A DNA stretch of 64,000 nucleotides from Bacteroides congonensis (GTDB taxonomy: Bacteria; Bacteroidota; Bacteroidia; Bacteroidales; Bacteroidaceae). A model generated the notes under the pieces. The model saw only the letters and a program-made list of their open reading frames with translations, did not search any database and had not been told where the DNA came from. The position numbers were made by a program, and so were the translations under genes. Location: the NCBI RefSeq assembly GCF_900130125.1, contig NZ_FQXY01000009.1, positions 783,760-847,759 of the forward strand. Reading direction: 5' to 3'. Every line of letters starts with the position of its first letter. Within the stretch, counting starts at the first letter, position 1. Below are positions 17,701 through 22,277 of this stretch, piece by piece.

Positions 17701-20099
17701 TCTATCATCGAATTGCTCTGTTCCACCCGCCCGTCTATATCATCACGTACACGTTGAATCATGCCATTGTAAACCTGCTTGGCATTGATATAGTCGATAA
17801 CAGAAGACTTATCCTCATCACTCCATTGCTCATTCCCGTTCACAAACTCCAATGCGGCAATCGGATTCTCTTCAATCATCGCAAACATATTCTCATCTGC
17901 AAGGTCTGCCACTTGTGTTCGATGGTATTCGTACAGGTTCTTCGCATCGTTCATTTCCTGCGAGGAAGTGACGTTGTATCCGTCAAGATAACTGTCATTT
18001 GCCTGTTGTTCGCTTTCACTTTGAACACCGCCACGGGACCGGGCCATAGAAGCAAGATTGAATCCACGCAAATTCAACGAACGTTCCATATAATTCAGTA
18101 CGGCTGCTTTCTCATCAGCGGTAAAATCTTTATAACCGGCAACAAGTTCCGCAACTTCACCGATATTCTCATTGGTAGTAAGGTCAAGTGTTGCCTTCAA
18201 CGGCTCCCATACTTCTTTACCAAGTAATTCATTCACTTTTGCATCTGCTTTGTTCACGCCATGCTTCATGGATGCATAATTTGCGGCAGACAAGGTATGT
18301 TTTCCTGCCCCCATCAACCCCATAGAGAGTGCCATTCCACCCCAAATATCACCGTGAAATTGTCCAGTTGCAAATAAGTTAGTACGTGTGCCGTCCGGAT
18401 TCTGCTGATAAGCATCATCAAGACTAAGCATTGTGCGCCACAATTGACCGTAGTATTCTTCAGATACTTCACCAACATAATCACTGACACCCATTTTATT
18501 GAACATCTGATGAGTTTGTCCCATTATGCTATTCAATGCACCGGCATCTGCCTTTGAGAGTACACCTCCCAATCGCTTTGCCCCTAGAACATTAGCGAGT
18601 TTACTCATATTACCAAGTGTAAAAATAGGATCAAGGTGCGCACCGAACATTTCCGAATAATTCTCAATGATAGCATTGGCTTCACCTTGCCATATTGCAC
18701 TTCCCCAGGTCTTATCATTGGAGAAATCATAGTTACCGTTTTCATCAACAACCACGTCACCTAGCTTCCGGTCAATGATGTCAGAGACCGTTTTTCCAGC
18801 CTGTATGGTGTTTGTCATCGCCGGAGCACGTACAAGCAAATCATCTGCGGTTGTCCCAAGTGCTTTGATAGTCCAATCTGCTGCGTACTGTCCTAACCCT
18901 CTGACACCATTCTCTTTAACATAGGATTTAAATCCCTGTTGAGCCATTTTTTCAGCCGTTTCTTTACCTATGACCTTTGCGGCGACTTTAGTGCTTCCTT
19001 TTGAGAATGTAGACAAACCATTGAATCCGCCACCAGTCAAAATGAAATCCAACATAAATGAAGGCATATATCCAGTCATGACACCGGCTCTGTTCCAAAA
19101 GTCGGCATTTCCACCGTATCTTTCCTCTGCCTGTTGTTTCTCATGGATTGCACCCATCATCATATCATGGGATTCACGCTCGCCCTCTGTGGCATTATCA
19201 CCTTTGAGTTTGTCGGCATTCATCATGGTCATGGCATCCGCCATATCACCCATACCGAAATCCCACGTGCGTACATCACCCATAGTACGACCAAAACCAC
19301 GCCAAAAGCCTACATCAACCCCATTTTCACGGTCTTTCTGTTCTTCAAGGTTCTTGATGAGCTCTTCTGTTTCTCTAATGGCTACTCTCAATGCGCTGTT
19401 TTCCTTGTCTGATTGCTGGCGCGGTGTGTAAGTGGCTGCTCCCAATATGGCAGCGAGCGGCGCTTTGTTCTTTTCCGTTTCTTCTACCCATTCCTTATGC
19501 ACTTCGGAGGCTCTTTCCGCTTGCTTAGCTTTTAACTCCTGCAAACGGAGATTAGCCTTGCGTAACTGTCCGCCGATTGACATATCAGCAGCTTGTCGGT
19601 ACCGGAAACTCTCGATGTCAGCAAGAGGTTTACTAGTAGTCTTGTTACCAAGTGGAGTAATATATGTTTTTTCCAGTTTCCCATTTTCAGGATTAAACTG
19701 CATTTTACCCTCTTTAGTTTGCAATCCGGGATTCAACCCGTATTCTTGTATATTATCTACACGTTCATTTGCGTCTTGTATCTGTGTTTCCACATTCTGC
19801 ATCATACGGTTTGTACTAGCAATCATCTCTGCTTTTTCTTGTTCGGTAGGTTGCCACGCCTGTTCTGTTTGTACAGCAGGCTCCGGTGCAGGTGTTTGAA
19901 TCTTTCCGAAACCTATATTATTCTCAAACTCTTCAAACGGTTCCATCTCATAACCTTCTTTCACTAGAGCATCATAAGCTGCCTTGCGTTTTGTAGAATC
20001 CGATAAGTTCTTGCGGAAATCTTCTTCACTCTCCATATCGTAACCATCAGAAACAAACGTGTCGTATAGTTTCTTTATTTTATCCTCATTTTCAGGCAT
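2739..20099 (-). CDS. Giant phage polyvalent protein (MTase-helicase-peptidase fusion), 5786 aa
   Basis: One uninterrupted frame of 5,786 codons. Approximate layout: two tandem 30-residue repeats (residues 11-60); coiled coil; glycine-rich hydrophobic stretches near 340-365 and 567-610; beta-rich segments 810-1050; a charged coiled coil 1130-1226; a ParB/DdrB-like domain 1265-1470 with GEVIQGNNRSDAL; an inorganic-pyrophosphatase-like domain 1834-1987 (GDHIDVFLSDD); a low-complexity linker 2500-2605; a DarB-like methyltransferase 2606-2950 (FSGWGGLGK at 2662, SAM loop EGSAGIGN, NVPF at 2792); an SNF2-type helicase 3400-4000 (GTGKT near 3436, DEAH at 3627, QRNGRILRQ); a conserved polyvalent-protein segment 4310-4500; a zincin-like HEAVAH at 4643; and a C-terminal region with hydrophobic helices near 5390. 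Established: phage polyvalent proteins and P1 DarB travel in the virion and protect incoming DNA. Inferred: this one does so too, given its place beside portal and internal-virion genes. Confidence 0.85.
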   Translation of the reverse strand: MPENEDKIKKLYDTFVSDGYDMESEEDFRKNLSDSTKRKAAYDALVKEGYEMEPFEEFENNIGFGKIQTPAPEPAVQTEQAWQPTEQEKAEMIASTNRMMQNVETQIQDANERVDNIQEYGLNPGLQTKEGKMQFNPENGKLEKTYITPLGNKTTSKPLADIESFRYRQAADMSIGGQLRKANLRLQELKAKQAERASEVHKEWVEETEKNKAPLAAILGAATYTPRQQSDKENSALRVAIRETEELIKNLEEQKDRENGVDVGFWRGFGRTMGDVRTWDFGMGDMADAMTMMNADKLKGDNATEGERESHDMMMGAIHEKQQAEERYGGNADFWNRAGVMTGYMPSFMLDFILTGGGFNGLSTFSKGSTKVAAKVIGKETAEKMAQQGFKSYVKENGVRGLGQYAADWTIKALGTTADDLLVRAPAMTNTIQAGKTVSDIIDRKLGDVVVDENGNYDFSNDKTWGSAIWQGEANAIIENYSEMFGAHLDPIFTLGNMSKLANVLGAKRLGGVLSKADAGALNSIMGQTHQMFNKMGVSDYVGEVSEEYYGQLWRTMLSLDDAYQQNPDGTRTNLFATGQFHGDIWGGMALSMGLMGAGKHTLSAANYASMKHGVNKADAKVNELLGKEVWEPLKATLDLTTNENIGEVAELVAGYKDFTADEKAAVLNYMERSLNLRGFNLASMARSRGGVQSESEQQANDSYLDGYNVTSSQEMNDAKNLYEYHRTQVADLADENMFAMIEENPIAALEFVNGNEQWSDEDKSSVIDYINAKQVYNGMIQRVRDDIDGRVEQSNSMIDARVNRKTGMIQGATMKQDERKVYVLSGTLVPYADGSGVSVTDSDNSIIVRDADTGGLEQVSPDAILSIDDVQDPYEQKELVAQSIREQFAREAADKIDGVVTFNPGETYTIAGEGGSQIQVTIVSDENGIIDNGDGTINVTDGTNVFPIAKEAIQQFVDASNIARIAEFEQQRAEENFALQQEEQEADRPQYAMNDLVTLRDENGIGIRGNITADVDADGLYEVYTEDALNGKRVNMFTREELDSMLIEHNGQPVEIANSSVNDNSEVAASSLEEQQLQVSALERIPKDEQGNPIYEQAETPDLAWDAIVEQTEGDEAMAQSVANGMVADKEAALKKIEKTKSAGGNTIAEKIVAEKERKAAIDAAKQELSIWQKIAGTANRRKMEADAERRRIADEATALRKAEEEKLRAEREEAERKEREALNGVPDIVEDVPKDARARGYRRVNGHKVDRQGPLQAVQGKEVNVKFSNDVVVPGNVTVIDASLLQPSHIQGVRNPLHFIDEAQPKERNDEASVLSARKIAENIRPEEITSSITAYTGAPTVNERGEVIQGNNRSDALRLMWESHSEQAEAYRQYLKDHAEEFGLRAEDIAPIQSPVLVNMLHVDDTEALNLGQFVAQDTESGGVERIKPKNTLQRMGTEMRSFANLLLRTSDDEMSFAGLVDANGANVLKWMSQRGFISHTQYKSAFDSKGNLTPESKNDLRGIMYQSIFKDGSTRLEEMFNVLPVKAQKAILATAFRDYDSPNSERMVDEIQNSVRAYYALSQDKMFAEAKNFKEARIAVENWKRQYQMDDVTGESYLPADNFSNFVLHLAAMYKGESQSFIQSTFGKIYDLIQGTQEETLFEQPDNTPRTLVQAIKEALNLDYNGQQRSNVLVGDTATSQRGQQGSNGALAPRERVEDGNGTTDDTGRTESIGEQSEIEPSLSQEEMLSFDDTDNQLSAKIARRIEVQEDDWVESGKYGDTYKQTIIVDGTHKVIKVDAPDTKGNYTGSTYEYDGQTFGDLLDVVNYIDASSSLANAVAVAEKETDTTPTEKQKEAGNYKKGHVQVGTFNITIENPKGSVRSGIDTEGNKWETTMQNTYGYIRGTEGVDGDHIDVFLSDDIDGWNGRKVFVVDQYNEDGTFDEHKVMLGFNEADDAEAAYFANYDRNWAKKHKTVLTGVNLEEFEKWIESSHRKTKAFSEYKSVKTIEGQSSGTQGNRLSEVKFRIEELHKEQEAAHNRSDIFEEARIISEINDLFTEQRKLEQDASSEEATAPTDAPYTITPAQYITKRGKVLDMQLVEFQSELRKEVQKHVSMFAKEMKGWWDREKHGFMMRSEEDAKRLAEYAVDAQGQPPISMLDIQALNDGDVLFTEPKAPAKDEKQDYTPVWQYSVFVDKETGYTTLTREDVSGPIPIGDARFRQTTNSPEEMLGILRNPQNGMQEVLDAVGVLLENKIKTRELDRKAKDEIHDRRTDFVVDKEMDNRYSVRTLMKMIDAEKQAVMDLGEKRGGDVYHEGNIIFLTKDSADKFANEARTLINDMRSKQQQDNLQKKTEASGNRLVTDERYAELRERMRKKLLGQMNIGIDPEILAIGTEMAVYHLEKGSRKFAEYAKAMIADLGDSIRPYLKAFYNGARDLPEVLENGFNTDMTSYDEVQKFDVANFDKSGIDALATAETVTKEAEVAGEVEVAQERIKKTRSTRKKSEKKTVNLQQSNELGLFGSLFDNNETNNENGRIHQESTKITGTQREVDSENGAGGTDRRSMLPPQSGNARSTVHMERGRVDGDLQRGRDDGRGNRRVQEGTDEIQRGRGTRLSDDAIDEPKNIRNNHSDRGTNYAPTSVDARIEANIKAIELAQQLIESGELATPRQMAVLRKFSGWGGLGKVFSDNTYSTRLQQLMSTEAYQEAVMSANSAYYTPAYVVDTLWDIVTQMGFKGGYILEGSAGIGNILGQMPTNISEHSDIHAIEIDGTSGGILSLLYPDAKVEIQGFEQTRIPNGSVDLAITNVPFVTGLRVNDTTGDKDLSKKFHNIHDFCIAKNVRKLREGGLGIFITSNGTLDNSKKLRDWIVGEGGADFVGAFRMHNKTFGGTGVTSDIVVIRKRVNGQKSVHAIDVSDVSGERMAEYDTGETRKVKGKEIPVIKQLSMDYNRYFIEHPENMAGEMHFAFEKGDTFRPTSKGLYPKQNKKQEEMLAEFVRSFRAEEFGERNTELATDVMPGKKIGEVFVKDGKLYINSTASAQPLEVNANKVKGHTKVECFEAYTAIKEALAEVLSYQTANESDKGLKPLLDKLNKVYDDFVGTYGHFNKNTAIAFLRNDVDYANVYALEKFEETADEKGNQIQKFDKTDVFSKRVVEKEKEPTPANVKDGIIASIFKFGRVDIPYIAGQLGTGIEDVKKEIIESGYGFENPVTRQMEASYHYLSGNIREKLRQAEVNNENGEFDRNIKALQEVMPMEIPAHLIDFTLGSSWIDPKLYEDFVKERTEVDVRFTAVGGTWFMKEPYFTDYEKNRAMGVTSEMLNRTIMGHTLIEAAIQNRSITVSTTKKHYDGTTETITDKEATQACAAKIDEIRQDFKDWARQKMQSDPEMSALIERIYNDTFNNFVPMSIPDEFVPEYFGGASHKFKMRPHQGRAIVRGTQQPLLLAHEVGTGKTFTLISTAMEMRRLGTARKPMIVVQNATVGQFVASAKELYPNAKILTLEEADRSAEGRKNFYAKIRYNDWDMIVVPQSTFEFIPDSEEREMTFVQDKIEEKMLILEKMKEEDPDGKNMITRQAEREIELLEEQLAGLADNASKKRTANDEKKRAVALQNAEVKAMEMLDRRTDDVENFDDMGIDALLVDEAHEYKHLGFATAMQRGVKGVDPSYSKKSQGVFLKTQAILEKNNGRNVIFATGTPISNTAAEIWTFMRYLMPADTMKEYGIYYFDDFVRNFGNIQQMLEFTTSGKFKENNRFAGYVNLPELVRIWSGVSDTVLTKEAGGVKDKIPEMEGGKAQDLYLPQTRALRSIMKFVKNELEHYEQMSGKEKKENSHIPLTMYGIAKAAAVDARLVQSDAEDDVNSKTHEAVRQTLRSLKETADYKGTVAIFADNYQNKQSGFNLYDDIRDKLITEGVPADEIVIMRSGMTVKKKLEIFEKVNRGEVRVILGSTFTLGTGVNIQERLHTLIHLDAPNRPMDYTQRNGRILRQGNLHKDMNKPVRILRFGVEDSLDVTAYQRLKTKGAIADSIMNGKQMMSNSMTNRVLEEEEDVFGDTIAQLSGSEYAMLKNNAEKNVRKYASRKKQWETDQAYIHNAKPRLKAFIKDAEKRIEDNSRSLEAVRASFPDEQFKEIVIGKHRFTSVDTMDDFFKEHNKTVLAEMKQMKDGDIAGEQKRELTIQIGNFPFIVTTKLTRQTMRDGTTLFNDVERKMTYSCTELGIEDVPVRQNLLRNAIEDITGNVITGKNFTERLEAAERSKKHNEAELKELLSREGKPFEYEKELEQAKSQLEEYAELMKKELEEKEAKYAEMDASVEAANDITNADEDDVLYRSDDTMYRIREDAAPQNTGIGYKVFVLKNGELYPPMVANPNGEATPVGVWLDADAAPIAGQSKTGRNQVKAGGKGTQGGSGKLAYRPGWHLGVIPYALQFNRIDENGDKTLFPANFVWAEVEYANDVDYQEEAMSYGYNKNGKFQHSYAGLPRIPENGAYTYRTNPNPETDPWIITGAMRVKRLLTPSEVDEMVKAAGREPQRRQENAVTDAEIAALNAEIINDYRNGIGAYTDDEVSFENDPVAKLLGRPRRTAKQRREFAQRERQRMAERVESLAEKLHLGNVEVVTDASVLEGKKQRAKGFYSKSTGKITIVIPNHTSTFDVEQTLLHEAVAHYGLRQLFGEHFDTFLDNVFNNADETIRKRIVDMAAKNGWDFHKATEEYLASLAEDTEFENTNASWWHQIKNFFLNMLHKIGFEDFRGVTLTDNELRYILWRSYENLAEPGRYRSILGEATDMSKQYELKVGNYAEISASQSVVAETDDNLYRDGDPEIHEKALARDRYERRVRSGMYQSQEALQDSMLGLKEAMTAILGKNIQMEDVDGFENAYLGENRLSSVNKAEADAFAHLLFKPMLEEVAKLAHNTAEREELTDYMMAKHGLERNRVMAERDAQKDFAEYQKQHSKSTKTLQNFIDECRKRDYAGLTALTGMEEIADAEAEAQVMVDEYENAHDTTALWSKVNAVSKAVLSKSYECGMMSKETYDSVRDMYEFYIPLRGFDEKTSSEAYAYLTHRQSAFNAPIKKAEGRKSKADDPFAYLQSMAEGTIMQGNRNKLVKQKFLNFALNHPSDLVSVSDLWLQYDAVSDEWKPIFPDNIDINDSPEEVERKLNEFEDKMKQLAESAPDNYKHGKDAANIPYRVVESRDLRQHQVVVKRNGRDYVITINGNPRAAQALNGQTNPDNDISGSIGQLVHLIGDVNRTLSSLYTTLQPDFIASNFLRDMVYSNSMVWVKESPKYAIQYNMNFAKLPIVRMVMLLDKYRRGTLDMNDEIEKMFYQFMMNGGETGFSRMADIDEHKKEIKKMLKAANEKIPAHVVRECMATWIGEVGRGIEMRARFAAFVTSRNAGRTIDRSIWDAKEISVNFNKKGAGDKFLGAEGQTMLGNVAAGVSGAGRAGYIFWNAALQGTFGNFLKYAMRHPGKMGTVVASWYGLAMLVTALASAGGDDDDDSYYDIPEHTRRQNLIVKGPGNAWIKIPLPIEYRAVYAMGELTGSSLFHNEKLEVSDVLAQMSQLLPVDMMEGTKALWPSSVKPMVEVSNNESWYGSPIWKDTPYNKYMPNWTKAYKSANKDLVNLSETLNEVSGGSKYRKGTIDLNPAAIEYLLKQYTGGFFTVTNQIRNLINVGTGEKDFDWRYVPLANRMLMSGGDERNVGRGLDEKFFGYLDAYRAKASEFSAIKGDLSLPLEKKAELISEIIIDPEYVKMKGMERIYSKLKKAYDTAKEIGDTSKAEELEKRINELKRTFILEMEQDERK
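12284..12547 (-). CDS. Nested overlapping gene inside the giant gene, 87 aa, unknown
   Basis: A same-strand, +1-frame reading frame of 87 codons starts at the ATG at 12547 (MDEYTKKVLRLQGHSEKS) and ends at TAG 12284-12286. Its product looks like an ordinary soluble protein: helical, acidic, with tryptophans (YTWSEEEWTEIY) and a regular EAGMTDEEIVEYRKEQ segment. The giant's own frame over the same bases is low-complexity, with about 15 Arg and 14 Gly in some 90 residues. That is the pattern expected when the second frame is the constrained one. The bases before the ATG (AACAACGAAA) match the leader before the portal ATG. No family is recognised. It could be a real overprinted gene or a former separate gene swallowed by a fusion. 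Confidence 0.6.
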   Translation of the reverse strand: MDEYTKKVLRLQGHSEKSIAKMELEERIDVACYRHKAETLEAPYTWSEEEWTEIYKEAGMTDEEIVEYRKEQTKYNGGEEHDFPMMP

Positions 20100-20109
20100 A
20101 ATGTTTCAT

Positions 20110-21225
20110 TTATGATGTTGGACTTTTCTTTTTATTACTACTGTTATCTCCGGCTGTTGGACTTTTCTTCTTATTCGATGCCGTTTCAACTTCACCGGCA
20201 AGTTGGCTGATAGGTTTTGGAGTAGAGACATTCTTTTCTTTTGCCCCCATTACATCATTTTCTGTGGTTTTCACATATTGGTGAGTCTTAATACCTAACC
20301 GTTTAGCCTCACGCTGCACCGCTCTCTCATAATCTTCTTTCGTATCATAGTAAGTGGTCTTACCATCAATAGTAAGTGTCATCCTTTTCTTATTGCCGCC
20401 ACTACCACCACGGTTATAATACCCAGCTCTAGCATTGGATGCGGAAGCAGAAGCTTTTGAAGCGCCCGCTTTAGCCTTTTCAGTTTCAAGTCTAGCCTTT
20501 GCAAGATCATCAGCATATTCGGCCTCCACTCTTTTACGTTCTGCATCAGCTTCGGCTGCTGATATTTTATTGTTTTGGAGCTTAACGTTGAGATCAAATA
20601 TCTGGTTATCTCGTTTTTCCTTTGCGTCCGCAATGGCATCGGCTCTTTTCTCGCGTGCTAACTGATGTCTCCAATTACGATCATCTCTCGCTTTGACATC
20701 ATCAGCCTGCATAGCACCGAACAGGCCGCTCAAATAAGCCCGGGCATTCTCATTACGTTCTTTCATTAATCGATCATACCTAACCTGTAACCTTTCCGAA
20801 GCTGTGTTTTTTCCACTATACATATTCGGTGCACCCTGTGTTGTAAAGTACAGATTGGAGAGAGCAGATATGCCATCACCAATTGCAGCAAAAATTTGGT
20901 CACGTTTCTGCTTTTTCTTCTCTTTAGCAAGTTCTTCGTCGGTCGGTGGAGTATAAGGATTAAGTTTCTTGAACAGTTCAGCATATGAAAGGGCACCACC
21001 GTCCGAGCCTTCTTGCTTGGTCGGAGGGGGCGGTGTAGTAGTTGTGTCAGGTTTAGGTGCGGTAACAACAGGAGCCGTAGCCGCTTTTTGTTCCACCCAT
21101 TCCTGTGTACCCTTTACAGGTGGAGGTGCAGAAGAACCGTCTTGTTGCTGTTCATGCCATTCTTTAGAACCTTTCGGAAAAGGTGTGCCACCTCCATTGC
21201 CTAATATATCATCATATGTCGCCAT
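20110..21225 (-). CDS. Coiled-coil virion-associated protein (putative ejection protein)
   Basis: 371 residues lying 10 bp upstream of the giant gene and 16 bp after the small internal-virion-like gene, so all three are probably co-transcribed. The N-terminus holds two copies of a KG(S/T)xEWxEQ motif (near residues 18-26 and 38-46) separated by proline-rich linkers, then a TTTTPPPP stretch. Residues of about 95-260 are a long lysine/glutamate/alanine-rich coiled coil. A small beta-type segment (RMTLTIDGKTTYYDTKEDYERAV) follows, and the C-terminus repeats NKKKSPT twice. There is no signal peptide. The architecture and gene position resemble internal-core or ejection proteins of podovirus-like phages. 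Exact function is unknown, and a scaffolding role is an alternative. Confidence 0.6.
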   Translation of the reverse strand: MATYDDILGNGGGTPFPKGSKEWHEQQQDGSSAPPPVKGTQEWVEQKAATAPVVTAPKPDTTTTPPPPTKQEGSDGGALSYAELFKKLNPYTPPTDEELAKEKKKQKRDQIFAAIGDGISALSNLYFTTQGAPNMYSGKNTASERLQVRYDRLMKERNENARAYLSGLFGAMQADDVKARDDRNWRHQLAREKRADAIADAKEKRDNQIFDLNVKLQNNKISAAEADAERKRVEAEYADDLAKARLETEKAKAGASKASASASNARAGYYNRGGSGGNKKRMTLTIDGKTTYYDTKEDYERAVQREAKRLGIKTHQYVKTTENDVMGAKEKNVSTPKPISQLAGEVETASNKKKSPTAGDNSSNKKKSPTS

Positions 21226-21241
21226 AAGTTACCTCCACACA

Positions 21242-21721
21242 TTAAAATGGCATTTTGCTTGCCGCACTCGTTACTCCTTGTACGGCTCCGGCTATCGCTT
21301 CTGCCTTACCTTTTTCTAACTGATTGAGTTGCTCAACAAAAGCATTGTCATTCTGCATATAGGTGGCCTCGATGTTGTCTTTGCGCGCATCCGCCTGTGC
21401 TGCAATCTGTGATGTTGCATCAGCAAGAGCCTTGCTATTCGCTTCTTTTGTAGCTGCTACACTTTCATCAGTACCGCCCATTACAGCCTGTATACCAGCT
21501 GCCTGCTTATTACGGTTCTTGATACTCTCTTCCGTCTGCGTGAGAATACGTTGCGCATCGGCTCGTTGCGTATAATCCTCATTGTACCTGCGATCATACC
21601 AATTTTGGTTCTTCTGTCGCTGCGCCTCAACGTTGCTCTTAATTTTCTTCATTGCTTTCGATGCAGAGATACCGCCAAATATGCTACCTGCCGCTCCTAT
21701 AGCACTTCCAATTAATCCCAT
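21242..21721 (-). CDS. Small internal virion protein-like (gp14/gp7-like)
   Basis: 159 residues with a glycine-rich amphipathic start (MGLIGSAIGAAGSIFGGISA) followed by a long alanine/glutamine-rich helix (RILTQTEESIKNRNKQAAG and onward). This arrangement, a short membrane-active glycine-rich segment and then helical coiled coil, is typical of small ejected internal core proteins such as T7 gp14 and P22 gp7. The similarity is architectural, not a demonstrated homology. It heads the four-gene minus-strand operon that includes the giant protein and portal. Its start lies about 100 bp from the divergent small-terminase-like gene, so this gap should hold the operon promoter. Confidence 0.6.
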   Translation of the reverse strand: MGLIGSAIGAAGSIFGGISASKAMKKIKSNVEAQRQKNQNWYDRRYNEDYTQRADAQRILTQTEESIKNRNKQAAGIQAVMGGTDESVAATKEANSKALADATSQIAAQADARKDNIEATYMQNDNAFVEQLNQLEKGKAEAIAGAVQGVTSAASKMPF

Positions 21722-21823
21722 AAAACCTTTGTTTTAATTATTAAAAGTTATACCTCATTTGCGAAAGTAAGCCCTTATCTTCGCAACATCATTTTATCTT
21801 TTTACACTAATAATCATTATGGT

Positions 21824-22126
21824 ATGGCAAAAGGGAAAAAGACAGGAGGACGACAAAAAGGAACACCTAACAAAATAACAGCATTGGCCAAAGGCATGAT
21901 TGAAAAATGGCTTGAAACTCACAATACGATACCTGAAGGGGATATGGCACCGCTAATAATGAAAGACTTTTTAGAACTTGATCCTAAAGACCGAGTGAAG
22001 GTTTCTATGGAGTTCATTAAAATAATTATGCCGAGAAACATCAGCATTGATGATAACGAAATTCACCTTACCATTGAAGATAAGTTGGTCGAACTTGCTG
22101 GGGATGAAGAGGACGACGAAGAATAA
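21824..22126 (+). CDS. Small terminase-like / DUF5681-like phage protein
   Basis: 100 residues opening with a basic glycine-rich motif (GKKTGGRQKGTPNK) that is typical of small phage proteins with a predicted DNA-binding N-terminus, often annotated as small terminase subunits or DUF5681. A helical middle follows, and the tail is very acidic (LAGDEEDDEE). It is divergent from the virion module and is followed by a hairpin terminator. No large terminase gene is beside it in this window, so the terminase role rests on the motif alone. An out-of-frame ATG at 21819 also precedes the chosen start, but only 21824 opens the long frame. Confidence 0.55.
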   Translation: MAKGKKTGGRQKGTPNKITALAKGMIEKWLETHNTIPEGDMAPLIMKDFLELDPKDRVKVSMEFIKIIMPRNISIDDNEIHLTIEDKLVELAGDEEDDEE

Positions 22127-22195
22127 TCTACTTCTCTCTACTTTAGACGCGAGGAGTTGCTTACCCTTAGGGGTAATATAATACAGTTTTGCTTG

Positions 22196-22223
22196 AAAGC
22201 GATATCCGAAAGGATGTCGCTTT
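22196..22223 (+). terminator. Hairpin terminator after the small terminase-like gene
   Basis: An inverted repeat AAAGCGA..TCC/GGA..TCGCTTT with a GAAA loop ends in TTTTCTT. It sits between the + strand gene ending at 2126 bases into the 20-kb block (22126) and the convergent integrase stop at 22278. Confidence 0.75.
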
Positions 22224-22277
22224 TCTTCATAAAAACAAAAACCTACAAAGAAAAAGTTCCTTGTAGGTTCGAAAAAA

